64,000 bases of DNA. Origin: Anoxynatronum sibiricum. Its GTDB lineage: Bacteria > Bacillota > Clostridia > Peptostreptococcales > Tindalliaceae. The stretch covers positions 248,001 through 312,000 of the forward strand of contig NZ_JBCITM010000002.1 in the NCBI RefSeq assembly GCF_039414295.1. The letters are read 5' to 3'. The notes under the pieces were generated by a model. The model searched no databases, was not told where the DNA came from, and worked only from the letters and a program-made list of their open reading frames with translations. Positions 1-7,776 of the stretch are shown piece by piece. The number at the start of each line of letters is the position of its first letter. Within the stretch, counting starts at the first letter, position 1. A program made the position numbers and the translations under genes.

Positions 1-99
1 TTCTGAAAATGAATCGCAATAATCTCTAAGAACTGTCAGAGACTGAGAGTAATGACAGCCCGCCAAGCTCAAAGCAATAAGAGCATCTCGTTCTTTCAT
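1..99 (-). CDS. dprA: DprA N-terminus (partial, runs off window start)
   Basis: Only the first 33 codons are in the window. The reading frame opens with ATG at 99-97, preceded by an AGGAG ribosome site lying inside the end of comM, and stays open to base 1. The peptide (begins MKERDALIALSLAGC) fits the helical N-terminal region of DprA/Smf, the single-stranded-DNA-binding protein that loads RecA during natural transformation. Identification rests mainly on position: dprA directly follows comM in many Firmicutes. The start lies 4 bases after the comM stop, so the two are probably co-transcribed. The peptide is too short to confirm the Rossmann-like DprA domain. Confidence 0.55.
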   Translation of the reverse strand, partial: MKERDALIALSLAGCHYSQSLTVLRDYCDSFSE

Positions 100-103
100 G
101 GCA

Positions 104-1639
104 TCAACTCCTTTTAAAATGATGCATGTTCCGAAACTGAAGTGCTTCAGCCAAGTGTTGCTGCCGGATGATTTCCGAGGCATCCAAATCAGCAATTGAC
201 CGAGCGACTTTTAAAATGCGGTGATAGCCTCTTGCACTTAGCTTCATACGATCAAATGCCTGCTTCATCATTTTCTCTGCATCTGGCTCAAGTGGACAGT
301 ATTGGTTAATTTGGGAAGGCTTTAAACCTGCATTAGTATAGCATGACGCTTTTTTGTAACGGTGTTGTTGTATTTCTCTTGCTTTTCTGACTTTTTCCCG
401 CACATTTGCAGTGTTTTCTGAAGGCGTCTCCTTTGTCAGATCTTCATATGCAATACGTCTGGATTCAACGAACAAGTCTATCCTATCGAGCATTGGTCCA
501 GATATTCTATTGGTATATCTTTGAACCTGATGAGGAGCACATTGACATATGTGTCCCTTTTCTTCAAACCCTGCATATCCGCAAGGACAAGGATTCATCG
601 CCGCAACTAACATAAACTCACTGGGAAAAGAAAATGAACCCGCTGATCTTGAAACGATGACACAACCGTCTTCCAGTGGTTGTCTGAGAATTTCCATTGA
701 GCGTTTGTCAAACTCAGGCAATTCATCCAAAAAAAGAACACCTCGATGGCTAAGGGAAATCTCTCCTGGTCTCGGAATTCGACCACCGCCTGCAAGAGCC
801 ACCGCCGAAGTCGTATGATGTGGTGCTCGAAAAGGCCGTTGCCTGAAAGATGCATTTTCAGGCGTCAGTAAACCTGCCGCACTTTGAATCACTGCCACTT
901 CCATCGATTCATTGAAAGACATTTCCGGCAAAATTGCCGGTAATCTTCTTGCTGCCATGGTCTTCCCAGAACCAGGCGGGCCGATTAGCAGTAAATTATG
1001 TGCACCAGCGGCTGCAATTTCAAGTGATCGTTTCACATTTTCCTGTCCACGCAAATCAGCCAAAACAGGCCTTTCTTGCTTATGATCAGGACTGTTTTGT
1101 GAAAATGTTTCTGATTCAGCAAACGTTAAACCCTTCTGAATCATCGAGTTCAGTTCCCTCAAGTTTTTGGGAAAACAGCATTGCAACCCTTTTAACAACC
1201 CCGCTTCGTATCGGTTTTCCCATGGCAGAATGACCCGGCGATAACCCTGTCGTTGAAGCTCCATCATCATAGGTAACGCGCCATTAATTCGAAGAATAGA
1301 ACCATCTAATGACAGTTCACCCAGCATGATTGCCTCTTTCAATGGTTCCGCGGGCAATTGGCCTGTGGAGAACAATATGGCTAAAGCAATGGGCAAATCA
1401 AAATGGCTGCCTTCCTTACGAGAGTCTGCTGGTGCCAAATTAACTGTCACTCGCTGCATTGGAAACTGAAACCCGCTGTTATCAATTGCTGCACGCACTC
1501 TATCACGCGATTCTTTTACCGCCGCATCGGGTAATCCAACAATGTTAACCGCAGGTAATCCATTGGACGTATCCACTTCAACATCGATTTTCAACACATG
1601 TAAACCAGTCAGGCTGGCTGTTGTCGTTTTTGAAAGCAT
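104..1639 (-). CDS. comM: ComM/YifB family AAA+ Mg-chelatase-like ATPase
   Basis: Full-length (about 511 residues) YifB/ComM protein. The N-terminal ~170 residues form the Lon-protease-like ChlI domain typical of the family. A Walker A (GPPGSGKT) sits near residue 220, a Walker B (VLFLDEL) near 302, and a PCPCGY motif with further cysteines near 350-368. In Haemophilus and other bacteria ComM is a hexameric helicase that helps branch migration during natural transformation; in Firmicutes its role is inferred by homology. A GTG three bases upstream is an alternative start; both are served by GGAAGGG. It lies just upstream of dprA, which supports a DNA-uptake role. Confidence 0.93.
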   Translation of the reverse strand: MLSKTTTASLTGLHVLKIDVEVDTSNGLPAVNIVGLPDAAVKESRDRVRAAIDNSGFQFPMQRVTVNLAPADSRKEGSHFDLPIALAILFSTGQLPAEPLKEAIMLGELSLDGSILRINGALPMMMELQRQGYRRVILPWENRYEAGLLKGLQCCFPKNLRELNSMIQKGLTFAESETFSQNSPDHKQERPVLADLRGQENVKRSLEIAAAGAHNLLLIGPPGSGKTMAARRLPAILPEMSFNESMEVAVIQSAAGLLTPENASFRQRPFRAPHHTTSAVALAGGGRIPRPGEISLSHRGVLFLDELPEFDKRSMEILRQPLEDGCVIVSRSAGSFSFPSEFMLVAAMNPCPCGYAGFEEKGHICQCAPHQVQRYTNRISGPMLDRIDLFVESRRIAYEDLTKETPSENTANVREKVRKAREIQQHRYKKASCYTNAGLKPSQINQYCPLEPDAEKMMKQAFDRMKLSARGYHRILKVARSIADLDASEIIRQQHLAEALQFRNMHHFKRS

Positions 1640-1700
1640 CACTGTTCGCCCTTCCTTCTGATTTCCTTCACAGCAATGTGTACAAGTAACAGATGGTTTA

Positions 1701-1728
1701 CCTATACAACTTCGATGTCCCTTGTCAA
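1701..1728 (-). promoter_or_regulatory. Candidate promoter for comM-dprA
   Basis: On the minus strand TTGACA (1728-1723) is followed after 16 bases by TATAGG (1706-1701), about 60 bases before the comM start. The -35 box is perfect but the -10 box is only a 4/6 match, so the call is tentative. Confidence 0.4.
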
Positions 1729-1734
1729 AAGCAA

Positions 1735-2094
1735 TTATCCATTGAAAGTAAAAGCATTTTCAATATGATTAATCTGTTCTTCTCCATTTTTACATAAAAT
1801 TTCAATCACATCGAAGCGGAATAATAGGTGGTTGATTCTATATCGCTGAATATACTGCTGCGCAATTTGATATATTTTCTTTTGTTTTGCATACGTTACC
1901 GATTCTCTGGGCAAGCCATATTGAGTTGACTTTCTAGTTTTAACCTCCACAAAAATAAGTATATGATCACGCCGCATGATGAGGTCCACTTCACCCAAAC
2001 GACACCGATAGTTTCGACAAACGAGCTGATATCCATTTTTGATAAGATGTAGCAGCGCTGCCTGCTCACCTGCTTTTCCGGTCACTTGATTCAT
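1735..2094 (-). CDS. YraN/UPF0102 family putative endonuclease
   Basis: A 119-residue protein of the UPF0102 family, which has a PD-(D/E)XK nuclease-like fold. The signature residues are visible: E10 in GKAGEQAA, D37 in GEVDLI, and E50-x-K52 in VEVKTR. Its cellular role is not established, although it is very often found next to rnhB, as here. I prefer the ATG at 2094, which has AAAGGG eight bases upstream at the rnhB stop. An in-frame ATG at 2112 would overlap rnhB and has no ribosome site. Confidence 0.88.
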   Translation of the reverse strand: MNQVTGKAGEQAALLHLIKNGYQLVCRNYRCRLGEVDLIMRRDHILIFVEVKTRKSTQYGLPRESVTYAKQKKIYQIAQQYIQRYRINHLLFRFDVIEILCKNGEEQINHIENAFTFNG

Positions 2095-2098
2095 TATC

Positions 2099-2722
2099 TT
2101 AACCCTTTCCATTCATCAGTTTTCGAATAAATGTCAACCGATGCAAAGGACTTGGTCCATACTTCAGTAGAGCTTCCCGATGATTTTTGGTTGCATAACC
2201 TTTGTGTTGATTAAGTCCATATACCGGGTACTGCTCATGCCATGATTCGCACATCTGGTCACGTATGACTTTTGCGACGATGGATGCAGCTGCAATTCCG
2301 TGAACCTGATCTTCGCCATGTATCAATGACCTTTGGGGATACGGAAGATCAAGCACTTCAGCATCAATCAACAACGCCTCCGGTACTATCAGCTTTCCTT
2401 CTTTATCCCGGAGATCTTCAACCGCTAACTTCATCGCTTTTCGCGAGGCCTGTTTGATGTTGATACGATCAATTTCTTCAGCTGCTACCACACCAATGCC
2501 AACGGCCAATGCTTTTTCTTTGATAACCAAATATAGGGACGTGCGTTTTGATGGAGACAGCTTCTTTGAATCTTTCACACCATCCAGATGCTCATAGGGC
2601 TTTAGAATCACAGCAGCAGCTACGACTGGGCCGAAAAGACAACCGCGCCCAACTTCATCACAGCAGGCGATGCGGTGAATGTTTTTGTTCCAAAGAAGTT
2701 CTTCATGGTGAAATGGCTTCAT
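2099..2722 (-). CDS. rnhB: Ribonuclease HII
   Basis: RNase HII removes ribonucleotides and RNA primers from RNA/DNA hybrids. The 207-residue protein carries the catalytic set D22, E23 (in DEVGRG), D120 (LLIDAE) and D138, followed by the ASIVAKVIRD helix. The usual family sequence after DEVGRG has Pro-Leu-Ala/Phe-Gly; here it is Cys-Leu-Phe-Gly, a mild oddity next to the active-site GRG loop. Its ATG overlaps the rbgA stop (ATGA), indicating translational coupling in an rplS-rbgA-rnhB-yraN unit. Confidence 0.96.
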   Translation of the reverse strand: MKPFHHEELLWNKNIHRIACCDEVGRGCLFGPVVAAAVILKPYEHLDGVKDSKKLSPSKRTSLYLVIKEKALAVGIGVVAAEEIDRINIKQASRKAMKLAVEDLRDKEGKLIVPEALLIDAEVLDLPYPQRSLIHGEDQVHGIAAASIVAKVIRDQMCESWHEQYPVYGLNQHKGYATKNHREALLKYGPSPLHRLTFIRKLMNGKG

Positions 2723-3576
2723 GCAGTCACCTCATCCAATGGCTTTTCCAATGTAATACGCCCCAACTTACCACTCCGAAACTCTTCCAGCAAAATTCGG
2801 GCGATTCGCTGATAATCAATTTCGCCTGCCTTTAAAAGACATCCTCTTGCTTGGCCAATGGAATCAATATAGTCTATCAGCGGCTGAGTGACATCTCCTC
2901 CATATCGAGATTCCAGCAATAGTGGGTAATGTGTTTGCAATGTTTGCAATAGATTCCAAGCTAGTTCCTGTTGATCGACGATTTCATCACGAATTGCACC
3001 GGTCTGAGCTAGTCGGATTCCTGTGGCGGCATCCTCAAATTTCGGCCAAAGAATACCTGGCGTGTCTAATAATTCTATTCTGTCATGAACACGAATCCAT
3101 TGCTTTCCTCTGGTAACGCCAGGTTTATCACCGGTTTTGGCGCTGCCTTTTCCTGCCAGCTGATTAATGAGCGTTGATTTGCCCACATTGGGAATTCCCA
3201 CAACCATTACCCTGGCCGGCCGCGAATTTCTCCCCCTGGCTTTCAGTTGTGCCGCCTTTTCCTTAAACACCTTGTCAACAGATTCTTGCACCAGACGGTT
3301 AATACCACTCCTGGTTGCATTCACCTGAATCACTTCAAGGCCCTGTTGCTGAAAATACACTTGCCATAGTTTGTTCATGTGTTCATCGGCAAGGTCAACT
3401 TTGTTCAACACAACGATCCGCTTCTTATGTTGTAACAGGTTTGCCAGCTTCGGATTACTGCTGCTGTACGGTATGCGAGCGTCAAGAAGCTCCAGCACCA
3501 AATCTACCAACTGCAATTGCTCTTTCAGCAGGCTTTCTGTTTTTTTCATGTGTCCCGGGTACCAGTTAATGCTCAT
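2719..3576 (-). CDS. rbgA: Ribosome biogenesis GTPase RbgA (YlqF)
   Basis: Circularly permuted GTPase that acts late in 50S subunit assembly. The permuted order is visible: G4 NKVD at about residues 58-61, then G1 GIPNVGKS at 127-134, and G3 DTPG at 171-174. The N-terminal INWYPGHM is diagnostic of the YlqF/YawG family. The C-terminal helical domain binds rRNA in known homologues. The 285-residue length is normal. The ribosome site AGGGGTG lies 5 bases before the ATG. It follows rplS after 45 bases, an arrangement that puts two 50S-related genes together. Confidence 0.96.
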   Translation of the reverse strand: MSINWYPGHMKKTESLLKEQLQLVDLVLELLDARIPYSSSNPKLANLLQHKKRIVVLNKVDLADEHMNKLWQVYFQQQGLEVIQVNATRSGINRLVQESVDKVFKEKAAQLKARGRNSRPARVMVVGIPNVGKSTLINQLAGKGSAKTGDKPGVTRGKQWIRVHDRIELLDTPGILWPKFEDAATGIRLAQTGAIRDEIVDQQELAWNLLQTLQTHYPLLLESRYGGDVTQPLIDYIDSIGQARGCLLKAGEIDYQRIARILLEEFRSGKLGRITLEKPLDEVTA

Positions 3577-3593
3577 TTATTCACCCCTATAAT

Positions 3594-3619
3594 GAAAGGG
3601 ACTTCAAAGAGTCCCTTTT
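3594..3619 (-). terminator. Hairpin between rplS and rbgA (weak terminator or processing site)
   Basis: AAAGGGACT and its complement AGTCCCTTT form a 9-bp stem around a 6-base loop, two to three bases past the rplS stop. On the minus strand the stem is followed by CATTATAGG, not a uridine run. It therefore probably tempers read-through from rplS into rbgA, or stabilises the rplS 3' end, instead of terminating fully. Confidence 0.35.
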
Positions 3620-3621
3620 CA

Positions 3622-3966
3622 CTACCGTTTTTCTTTGATTTTAAAAGCAGCTTTACCGATACGGTCACGGATATAGTGGAGTTTTGCTCTGCGAACCTTA
3701 CCTCTTTTCATCACCTGAATCTTTTCAATCTTAGGTGAATGAACAGGGAAGGTTCTTTCTACACCAACACCTGAAGCAATTCTTCGAACTGTAAAGGTCT
3801 CACGCAATCCACCGCCCTGACGTTTGATGACGATTCCTTCAAACACCTGGATTCTTTCGCGATTGCCCTCTTTAACCTTGACATGCACTTTAACAGTATC
3901 ACCCGTGTTAAACGTCACTTGATCCTGCTTTAAATGCTCTTGTTCCAATGTGCGAATTAAGTCCAT
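3622..3966 (-). CDS. rplS: 50S ribosomal protein L19
   Basis: 114-residue L19, located at the 30S-50S interface near bridges B6 and B8. Diagnostic stretches include FEGIVIKRQGGG, the segment ERTFPVHSPKIE and the basic C-terminal tail. The ribosome site is strong (AAGGAGGGAC) 6-8 bases before the ATG. It has its own promoter right behind trmD and a structured leader (described separately), so L19 is probably expressed and autoregulated separately from the upstream trmD operon. Confidence 0.98.
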   Translation of the reverse strand: MDLIRTLEQEHLKQDQVTFNTGDTVKVHVKVKEGNRERIQVFEGIVIKRQGGGLRETFTVRRIASGVGVERTFPVHSPKIEKIQVMKRGKVRRAKLHYIRDRIGKAAFKIKEKR

Positions 3967-3974
3967 GTTTGTCC

Positions 3975-4030
3975 CTCCTTCCTCAAGAACGTTCGTATGT
4001 TTACCATTTCATAGAGGAACGTTCGTCATC
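3975..4030 (-). promoter_or_regulatory. Probable L19 (rplS) autoregulatory mRNA leader
   Basis: Between the rplS promoter and its ribosome site the minus strand holds two copies of GAACGTTC, 30 bases apart (4017-4024 and 3987-3994). TTCCTC follows the first copy, and GAGGAA lies just before the GGAGGG ribosome site. These can pair as a stem that reaches the translation start. Firmicutes are known to carry an L19 ribosomal-protein leader at this position. The match to that family is inferred from position and layout, not from a covariance search. Confidence 0.55.
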
Positions 4031-4035
4031 CTGCC

Positions 4036-4064
4036 ATTATAACATGCAGGTACCTCTGGTACAA
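4036..4064 (-). promoter_or_regulatory. Promoter for rplS
   Basis: Minus strand TTGTAC (4064-4059), a 17-base spacer, then a perfect TATAAT (4041-4036). It begins only six bases beyond the trmD stop, so L19 can be transcribed independently of the trmD operon. Confidence 0.72.
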
Positions 4065-4069
4065 TCCAT

Positions 4070-4810
4070 TTATGATTCTTGCTTCAGTTTTTCAAGCCAC
4101 TGAAGTTCTTTGGGAGATAACTCAGCTTTTGCGATCAGATCTGGTCTTTTTTGCCAGGTTTCACGAATTGACTCCCACCTGCGCCACTGTCGAATGTGTT
4201 CGTGATTTCCCGAAAGTAATGTGCGAGGTACTTTCAACCCACGATATTCGGGCGGGCGGGTGTAATGAGGGTATTCCAGCAAATCATTATAATGCGATTC
4301 ATCCATGTAGCTTTGTTCATCTTTTAAGACACCGGGTATCAGTCTGACAATCGCATCAATCATCACTGCCGCCGGTAATTCGCCGCCAGTCAGCACATAA
4401 TCGCCTATGGAAATCTCATCTGTCACCAGCGAATCAATGATGCGTTGATCAACGCCTTCATAATGACCACACAGAAAAATCAAAGCCTCTTCGCAGGCAA
4501 GCTCTACTGCCATTTTCTGTGTGAAAGTGTTTCCTTTGGGTGTGCAGTAAACCGTGCGGATTTTTTGATTGCCAGTGAGTTGCTTTGTCACATTGGAATG
4601 GGCTTCAAAAATAGGCGGCGGCGTCATCACCATGCCTCCGCCACCCCCATAGGGATAATCATCCACACTTCTGTGTCGGTCATTGGCATAATCACGAATC
4701 TGATGACAGTTAATGGAAAACAATTCTTTATCTCGTGCACGCTTGACAATGCTGTGACTGAAAACTTGTTCCAACAGTTCGGGAAACAATGTCAGAATAT
4801 GAATTTTCAT
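4070..4810 (-). CDS. trmD: tRNA (guanine-N1)-methyltransferase TrmD
   Basis: SPOUT-class, SAM-dependent enzyme that makes m1G37 in tRNAs reading CNN codons, including Pro-GGG, and so prevents +1 frameshifts. The 246-residue protein shows the trefoil-knot motifs GHYEGVDQR (115-123) and DEISIGDYVLTGGE (131-144), and the glycine-rich YGGGGGM near residue 54. Its ATG overlaps the rimM stop by 4 bases, indicating coupling. The nearby tRNA-Pro(GGG) gene encodes one of its expected substrates, with G at position 37. Confidence 0.98.
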   Translation of the reverse strand: MKIHILTLFPELLEQVFSHSIVKRARDKELFSINCHQIRDYANDRHRSVDDYPYGGGGGMVMTPPPIFEAHSNVTKQLTGNQKIRTVYCTPKGNTFTQKMAVELACEEALIFLCGHYEGVDQRIIDSLVTDEISIGDYVLTGGELPAAVMIDAIVRLIPGVLKDEQSYMDESHYNDLLEYPHYTRPPEYRGLKVPRTLLSGNHEHIRQWRRWESIRETWQKRPDLIAKAELSPKELQWLEKLKQES

Positions 4811-5310
4811 GAAAGCATCCCTTCAATGGGATCAATGACAATTTTTCCGTCTTCAGGAAGTATTTCCAGTACAAACACTTTCACTGCAGGCACCATCCAT
4901 TCATCCTTCCCATCAGGAGAGGTGATGACATACACATCGTGAGCAGCCGTGCTGATAACTTGCGTCAGGGTGCCCATTTCTCGTCCATCCGGATAAACCG
5001 CCTGTAAGCCAACTAAGTCAGAAACATAGTGCCGGTCAGCATCCAGAACCGGCCGTTGGGTTTCGTCAGTGTAGAGGTGCTTACCACGAAGCATCTCTGC
5101 CTGGTCGATGTGATTCAATCCTTCAAAGTACAGTATCACATCTTTGGGTCTGATTTTAACCTCACTTATAACCCACTTCTGATCACTGCCTTCAATGTAT
5201 ACCCATTCCAATTCCAGAAATCGGGCAGCATCATCTGTCATAGGGCGGACACGCAGTCCTCCCTTGATTCCATGTGTCGTAGCAATAAAACCAACTTTAA
5301 GATATTTCAT
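4807..5310 (-). CDS. rimM: 16S rRNA processing protein RimM
   Basis: 167-residue RimM, needed for 30S head maturation through binding to S19. The N-terminal RimM β-barrel (KVGFIATTHGIKGGLRV) is followed by a C-terminal PRC barrel (DLVGLQAVYPDGREMG to WMVPAVKVFV). The start is set by GGAGG eight bases before the ATG at 5310; a longer in-frame opening to 5340 would include the ribosome site. Co-located with rpsP, khpA and trmD, the classic S16-RimM-TrmD arrangement. Confidence 0.96.
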   Translation of the reverse strand: MKYLKVGFIATTHGIKGGLRVRPMTDDAARFLELEWVYIEGSDQKWVISEVKIRPKDVILYFEGLNHIDQAEMLRGKHLYTDETQRPVLDADRHYVSDLVGLQAVYPDGREMGTLTQVISTAAHDVYVITSPDGKDEWMVPAVKVFVLEILPEDGKIVIDPIEGMLS

Positions 5311-5376
5311 GTTTGAAACCTCCATCGCCAGATTTTTCAAATGTCTGTTACTGGCGCTGTTGGAATCTGTCTGGCG

Positions 5377-5604
5377 TTACAGGATTTCCACAATGACCTT
5401 TTTGCTTTCTTTTGTCGCCGCTGCTTTAATCACAGTGCGGATTGCTTTGGCAATTCGGCCTTGTTTTCCGATCACTTTTCCCATGTCTTCAGGCGCAACA
5501 CGAAGCTCAATGATGATAGAAGAACTATTTTCCACTTCGTTTACCTGCACCTGATCCGGATGGTCCACCAGGGCTTTCGCAATAAGTTCCACCAGATAGC
5601 CCAT
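5377..5604 (-). CDS. khpA: KH-domain RNA-binding protein KhpA (YlqC)
   Basis: A 75-residue single KH domain protein. The nucleic-acid-binding GxxG loop is seen in GKVIGKQGR at residues 42-50. KhpA pairs with KhpB/Jag in several Firmicutes, where the pair affects cell elongation and RNA levels; the partner is not in this window. It sits between rpsP (27 bases upstream) and rimM (66 bases downstream), its conserved location. Confidence 0.93.
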   Translation of the reverse strand: MGYLVELIAKALVDHPDQVQVNEVENSSSIIIELRVAPEDMGKVIGKQGRIAKAIRTVIKAAATKESKKVIVEIL

Positions 5605-5631
5605 GTCTTGATCCTCCCTCGCTCACCAGGA

Positions 5632-5880
5632 TTATTGCTGCAGGACGCCATTGTTTTTCAGCAACACTCGAACTGTTTCGGTTGGTTTTGCACCATTAGA
5701 AATCCATTTTTGTGCCTTTTCCTGATCAATTTTAATTTCTTTGGGTTCTGATACAGGGTTATAGTAGCCAATTTCTTCAATGAATCGTCCGTCTCGAGGT
5801 GCTCGGCTGTCAGCCACAACAATACGGTAGAATGGACGTTTTTTAGCACCCATGCGCTTCAATCTGATTTTTACTGCCAT
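5632..5880 (-). CDS. rpsP: 30S ribosomal protein S16
   Basis: 82-residue S16, a primary-to-secondary assembly protein of the 30S body. The N-terminal VKIRLKRMGAKKRPFYRIVV and the following DSRAPRDGRFIEEIGYYNP segment are characteristic. The AGGGAGGTG ribosome site is well placed. It follows ffh after 83 bases in which I see no clear leader structure. Confidence 0.98.
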   Translation of the reverse strand: MAVKIRLKRMGAKKRPFYRIVVADSRAPRDGRFIEEIGYYNPVSEPKEIKIDQEKAQKWISNGAKPTETVRVLLKNNGVLQQ

Positions 5881-5963
5881 GCTTTTTCACCTCCCTTTCA
5901 TGCTTCTGGGACTTTCCTCCGGCAAAATGATTGCTCCAAGGAAATCCATTTATCAGTAAAGGT

Positions 5964-7310
5964 TTACATGCCGGGAAATGGCATTTTAAACCGTCCACCC
6001 TTTTTCATGCCCTTCTCCATATCCATAAACTGTTTCATCATTTTTCGTGTCTGTTCAAACTGTTTCAGCAATTTATTGACTTGCTGAATACTGGTGCCAC
6101 TTCCCATAGCAATTCGCTTGCGTCTTGATCCGTTAATCAGGCCGGGATTGGAGCGTTCTTCCCGGGTCATTGACTGAATAATGGCTTCAATGTGTACCAG
6201 TTCCCGGTCATCAACTTCCAGATTCTTCAGTTGTTTGCCTCCCATTCCCGGAATCATCTGCAACACCTGGCTAAGAGGTCCCATATTTTTCATTTGCTGC
6301 AACTGATCGAGAAAATCATCGAAAGTGAACTGTTGTGTTCGCATTTTTTTCTCGAGTTCCTGGGCTTTTTTCAGATCAATATTGGATTGTGCTTTTTCAA
6401 TCAGGCTAAGCATATCCCCCATACCCAGTATTCGAGAAGCCATTCTGTCAGGATGAAATGGTTCAAACTCATCAATTTTTTCGCCCATTCCTGCGAACTT
6501 AATCGGCTTTTGCGTGACTGCTCGAACAGAAAGTGCTGCACCGCCACGTGTATCACCATCAAGTTTTGTGAGAATCACACCGTCAATACCAATTTGCTCG
6601 TGAAACTGTTCTGCTACATTCACGGCATCCTGACCAGTCATGGAATCGACCACCAACAAGATTTCCTGTGGTTTAACAGCTGCTTTAATCTGCTGCAGTT
6701 CTTCCATTAACAGTTCATCAATATGCAGCCGCCCGGCAGTATCAATAATGACAGTATCAAGTCCCTGTCGATTGGCGTGTTCAACAGCAGCCTTGGATAT
6801 ATGCACCGGACTCGTTCCGTCTCCCATGGAGAAAACCGGCACATCCACTTGTCCGCCCACAGTTTTCAATTGCTGAATAGCTGCCGGGCGATAAATGTCA
6901 CAAGCAACTAACAAAGGATTCTTTTGCTGTTTCTTTAGATGTTTTGCCAGTTTGCCACACGTGGTTGTCTTCCCCGAGCCCTGAAGACCCACCATCATAT
7001 AGATTGTGGGGGGTTTGGAAGAAAAAGTAAGCTTGCTCTGGCCACTTCCCATCAAGGCGGTTAACTCTTCATTGACAATTTTAATCACGTGTTGTCCCGG
7101 GGTCAGGCTTTCCATTACTTCGTCTCCTACCGCCCGATCAGATACACGTTTGATAAAATCTTTCACCACTTTGAAGTTAACATCTGCTTCCAGCAAAGCC
7201 AGCTTTACTTCACGCATGGCTTCCTTCACGTCTTTTTCAGTAAGTTTCCCCTTGCTTTTCAGTTTACTGAGCGTATTTTGAAGTTTTTCGGAAAGTCCTT
7301 CAAATATCAT
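5964..7310 (-). CDS. ffh: Signal recognition particle GTPase Ffh (SRP54)
   Basis: The protein part of bacterial SRP; it binds 4.5S/6S RNA and signal peptides co-translationally and docks with FtsY. The N domain covers residues 1-95. The G domain has GLQGSGKTTT (108-117), DTAGR (190-194) and TKLDGD (248-253). The methionine-rich M domain occupies roughly 295-448 and ends in a glycine/methionine tail (FKMPFPGM). The length of 448 is normal. It is 12 bases downstream of ylxM and in the same transcript. Confidence 0.98.
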   Translation of the reverse strand: MIFEGLSEKLQNTLSKLKSKGKLTEKDVKEAMREVKLALLEADVNFKVVKDFIKRVSDRAVGDEVMESLTPGQHVIKIVNEELTALMGSGQSKLTFSSKPPTIYMMVGLQGSGKTTTCGKLAKHLKKQQKNPLLVACDIYRPAAIQQLKTVGGQVDVPVFSMGDGTSPVHISKAAVEHANRQGLDTVIIDTAGRLHIDELLMEELQQIKAAVKPQEILLVVDSMTGQDAVNVAEQFHEQIGIDGVILTKLDGDTRGGAALSVRAVTQKPIKFAGMGEKIDEFEPFHPDRMASRILGMGDMLSLIEKAQSNIDLKKAQELEKKMRTQQFTFDDFLDQLQQMKNMGPLSQVLQMIPGMGGKQLKNLEVDDRELVHIEAIIQSMTREERSNPGLINGSRRKRIAMGSGTSIQQVNKLLKQFEQTRKMMKQFMDMEKGMKKGGRFKMPFPGM

Positions 7311-7322
7311 AGGGCATGCTCC

Positions 7323-7700
7323 TTAAGAGGTGCTAATCTGATTAAGCTGCTCCAACGAAGACTTAATTCGTTTGATATGTGTCATTGATCCCTTAACAGC
7401 TTCAACGCCACTCATTTCCACTTCCATTTTTGCCAGGCATTCTTTCATTTGCAGAATAATACCGCTTTGACGCTGAAATATTTTCAGCAAACTCATCCGT
7501 TCTTCATATTGTTCCAGAAGTTTCTCTGTTCGCTTCAAATGATCATAAACTCCCTGTCGGGAGATGGTCATTTCTTCAGCAATTTCAGCCAGTGTAAAAT
7601 CCTGGTTGTAGTAAAGATCCATCATTTGACGCTGCTTTTCAGTTAAAAGCGCCTGGTAGCAATCATAAAGCAATAAGATACCCGTGTTTTTATCCATCAT
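7323..7700 (-). CDS. ylxM: YlxM family SRP-associated helix-turn-helix protein
   Basis: 125-residue UPF0122 protein, always linked with ffh/ftsY. A sigma-region-4-like helix-turn-helix (FTLAEIAEEMTISRQGVYDHLKRTE) lies in the N-terminal half. In streptococci YlxM binds SRP components; a DNA target is not established. The start at 7700 (adjacent ATG codons, GGTG upstream) is chosen over 7739 because the latter falls on the promoter that drives this gene. Confidence 0.88.
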   Translation of the reverse strand: MMDKNTGILLLYDCYQALLTEKQRQMMDLYYNQDFTLAEIAEEMTISRQGVYDHLKRTEKLLEQYEERMSLLKIFQRQSGIILQMKECLAKMEVEMSGVEAVKGSMTHIKRIKSSLEQLNQISTS

Positions 7701-7745
7701 TCTTTTCACCACTGTAAAGGTTATTTGCTTTACGGACACAAAGAC

Positions 7746-7774
7746 ATTTTACTTGATTCTCATATGCTTGTCAA
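7746..7774 (-). promoter_or_regulatory. Promoter for ylxM-ffh-rpsP-khpA-rimM-trmD
   Basis: Minus strand TTGACA (7774-7769), exactly 17 bases, then TAAAAT (7751-7746). It starts a few bases after the ftsY stop and gives a short 5' leader of about 40 bases for ylxM. It is among the best promoter matches in the window. Confidence 0.75.
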
Positions 7775-7776
7775 CC

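Noticed and set aside
3987..4024. GAACGTTC repeats as LexA/SOS boxes
   Set aside because: The Firmicute SOS box has GAAC and GTTC separated by four bases. Here there is no spacer, and the location fits an L19 leader better.
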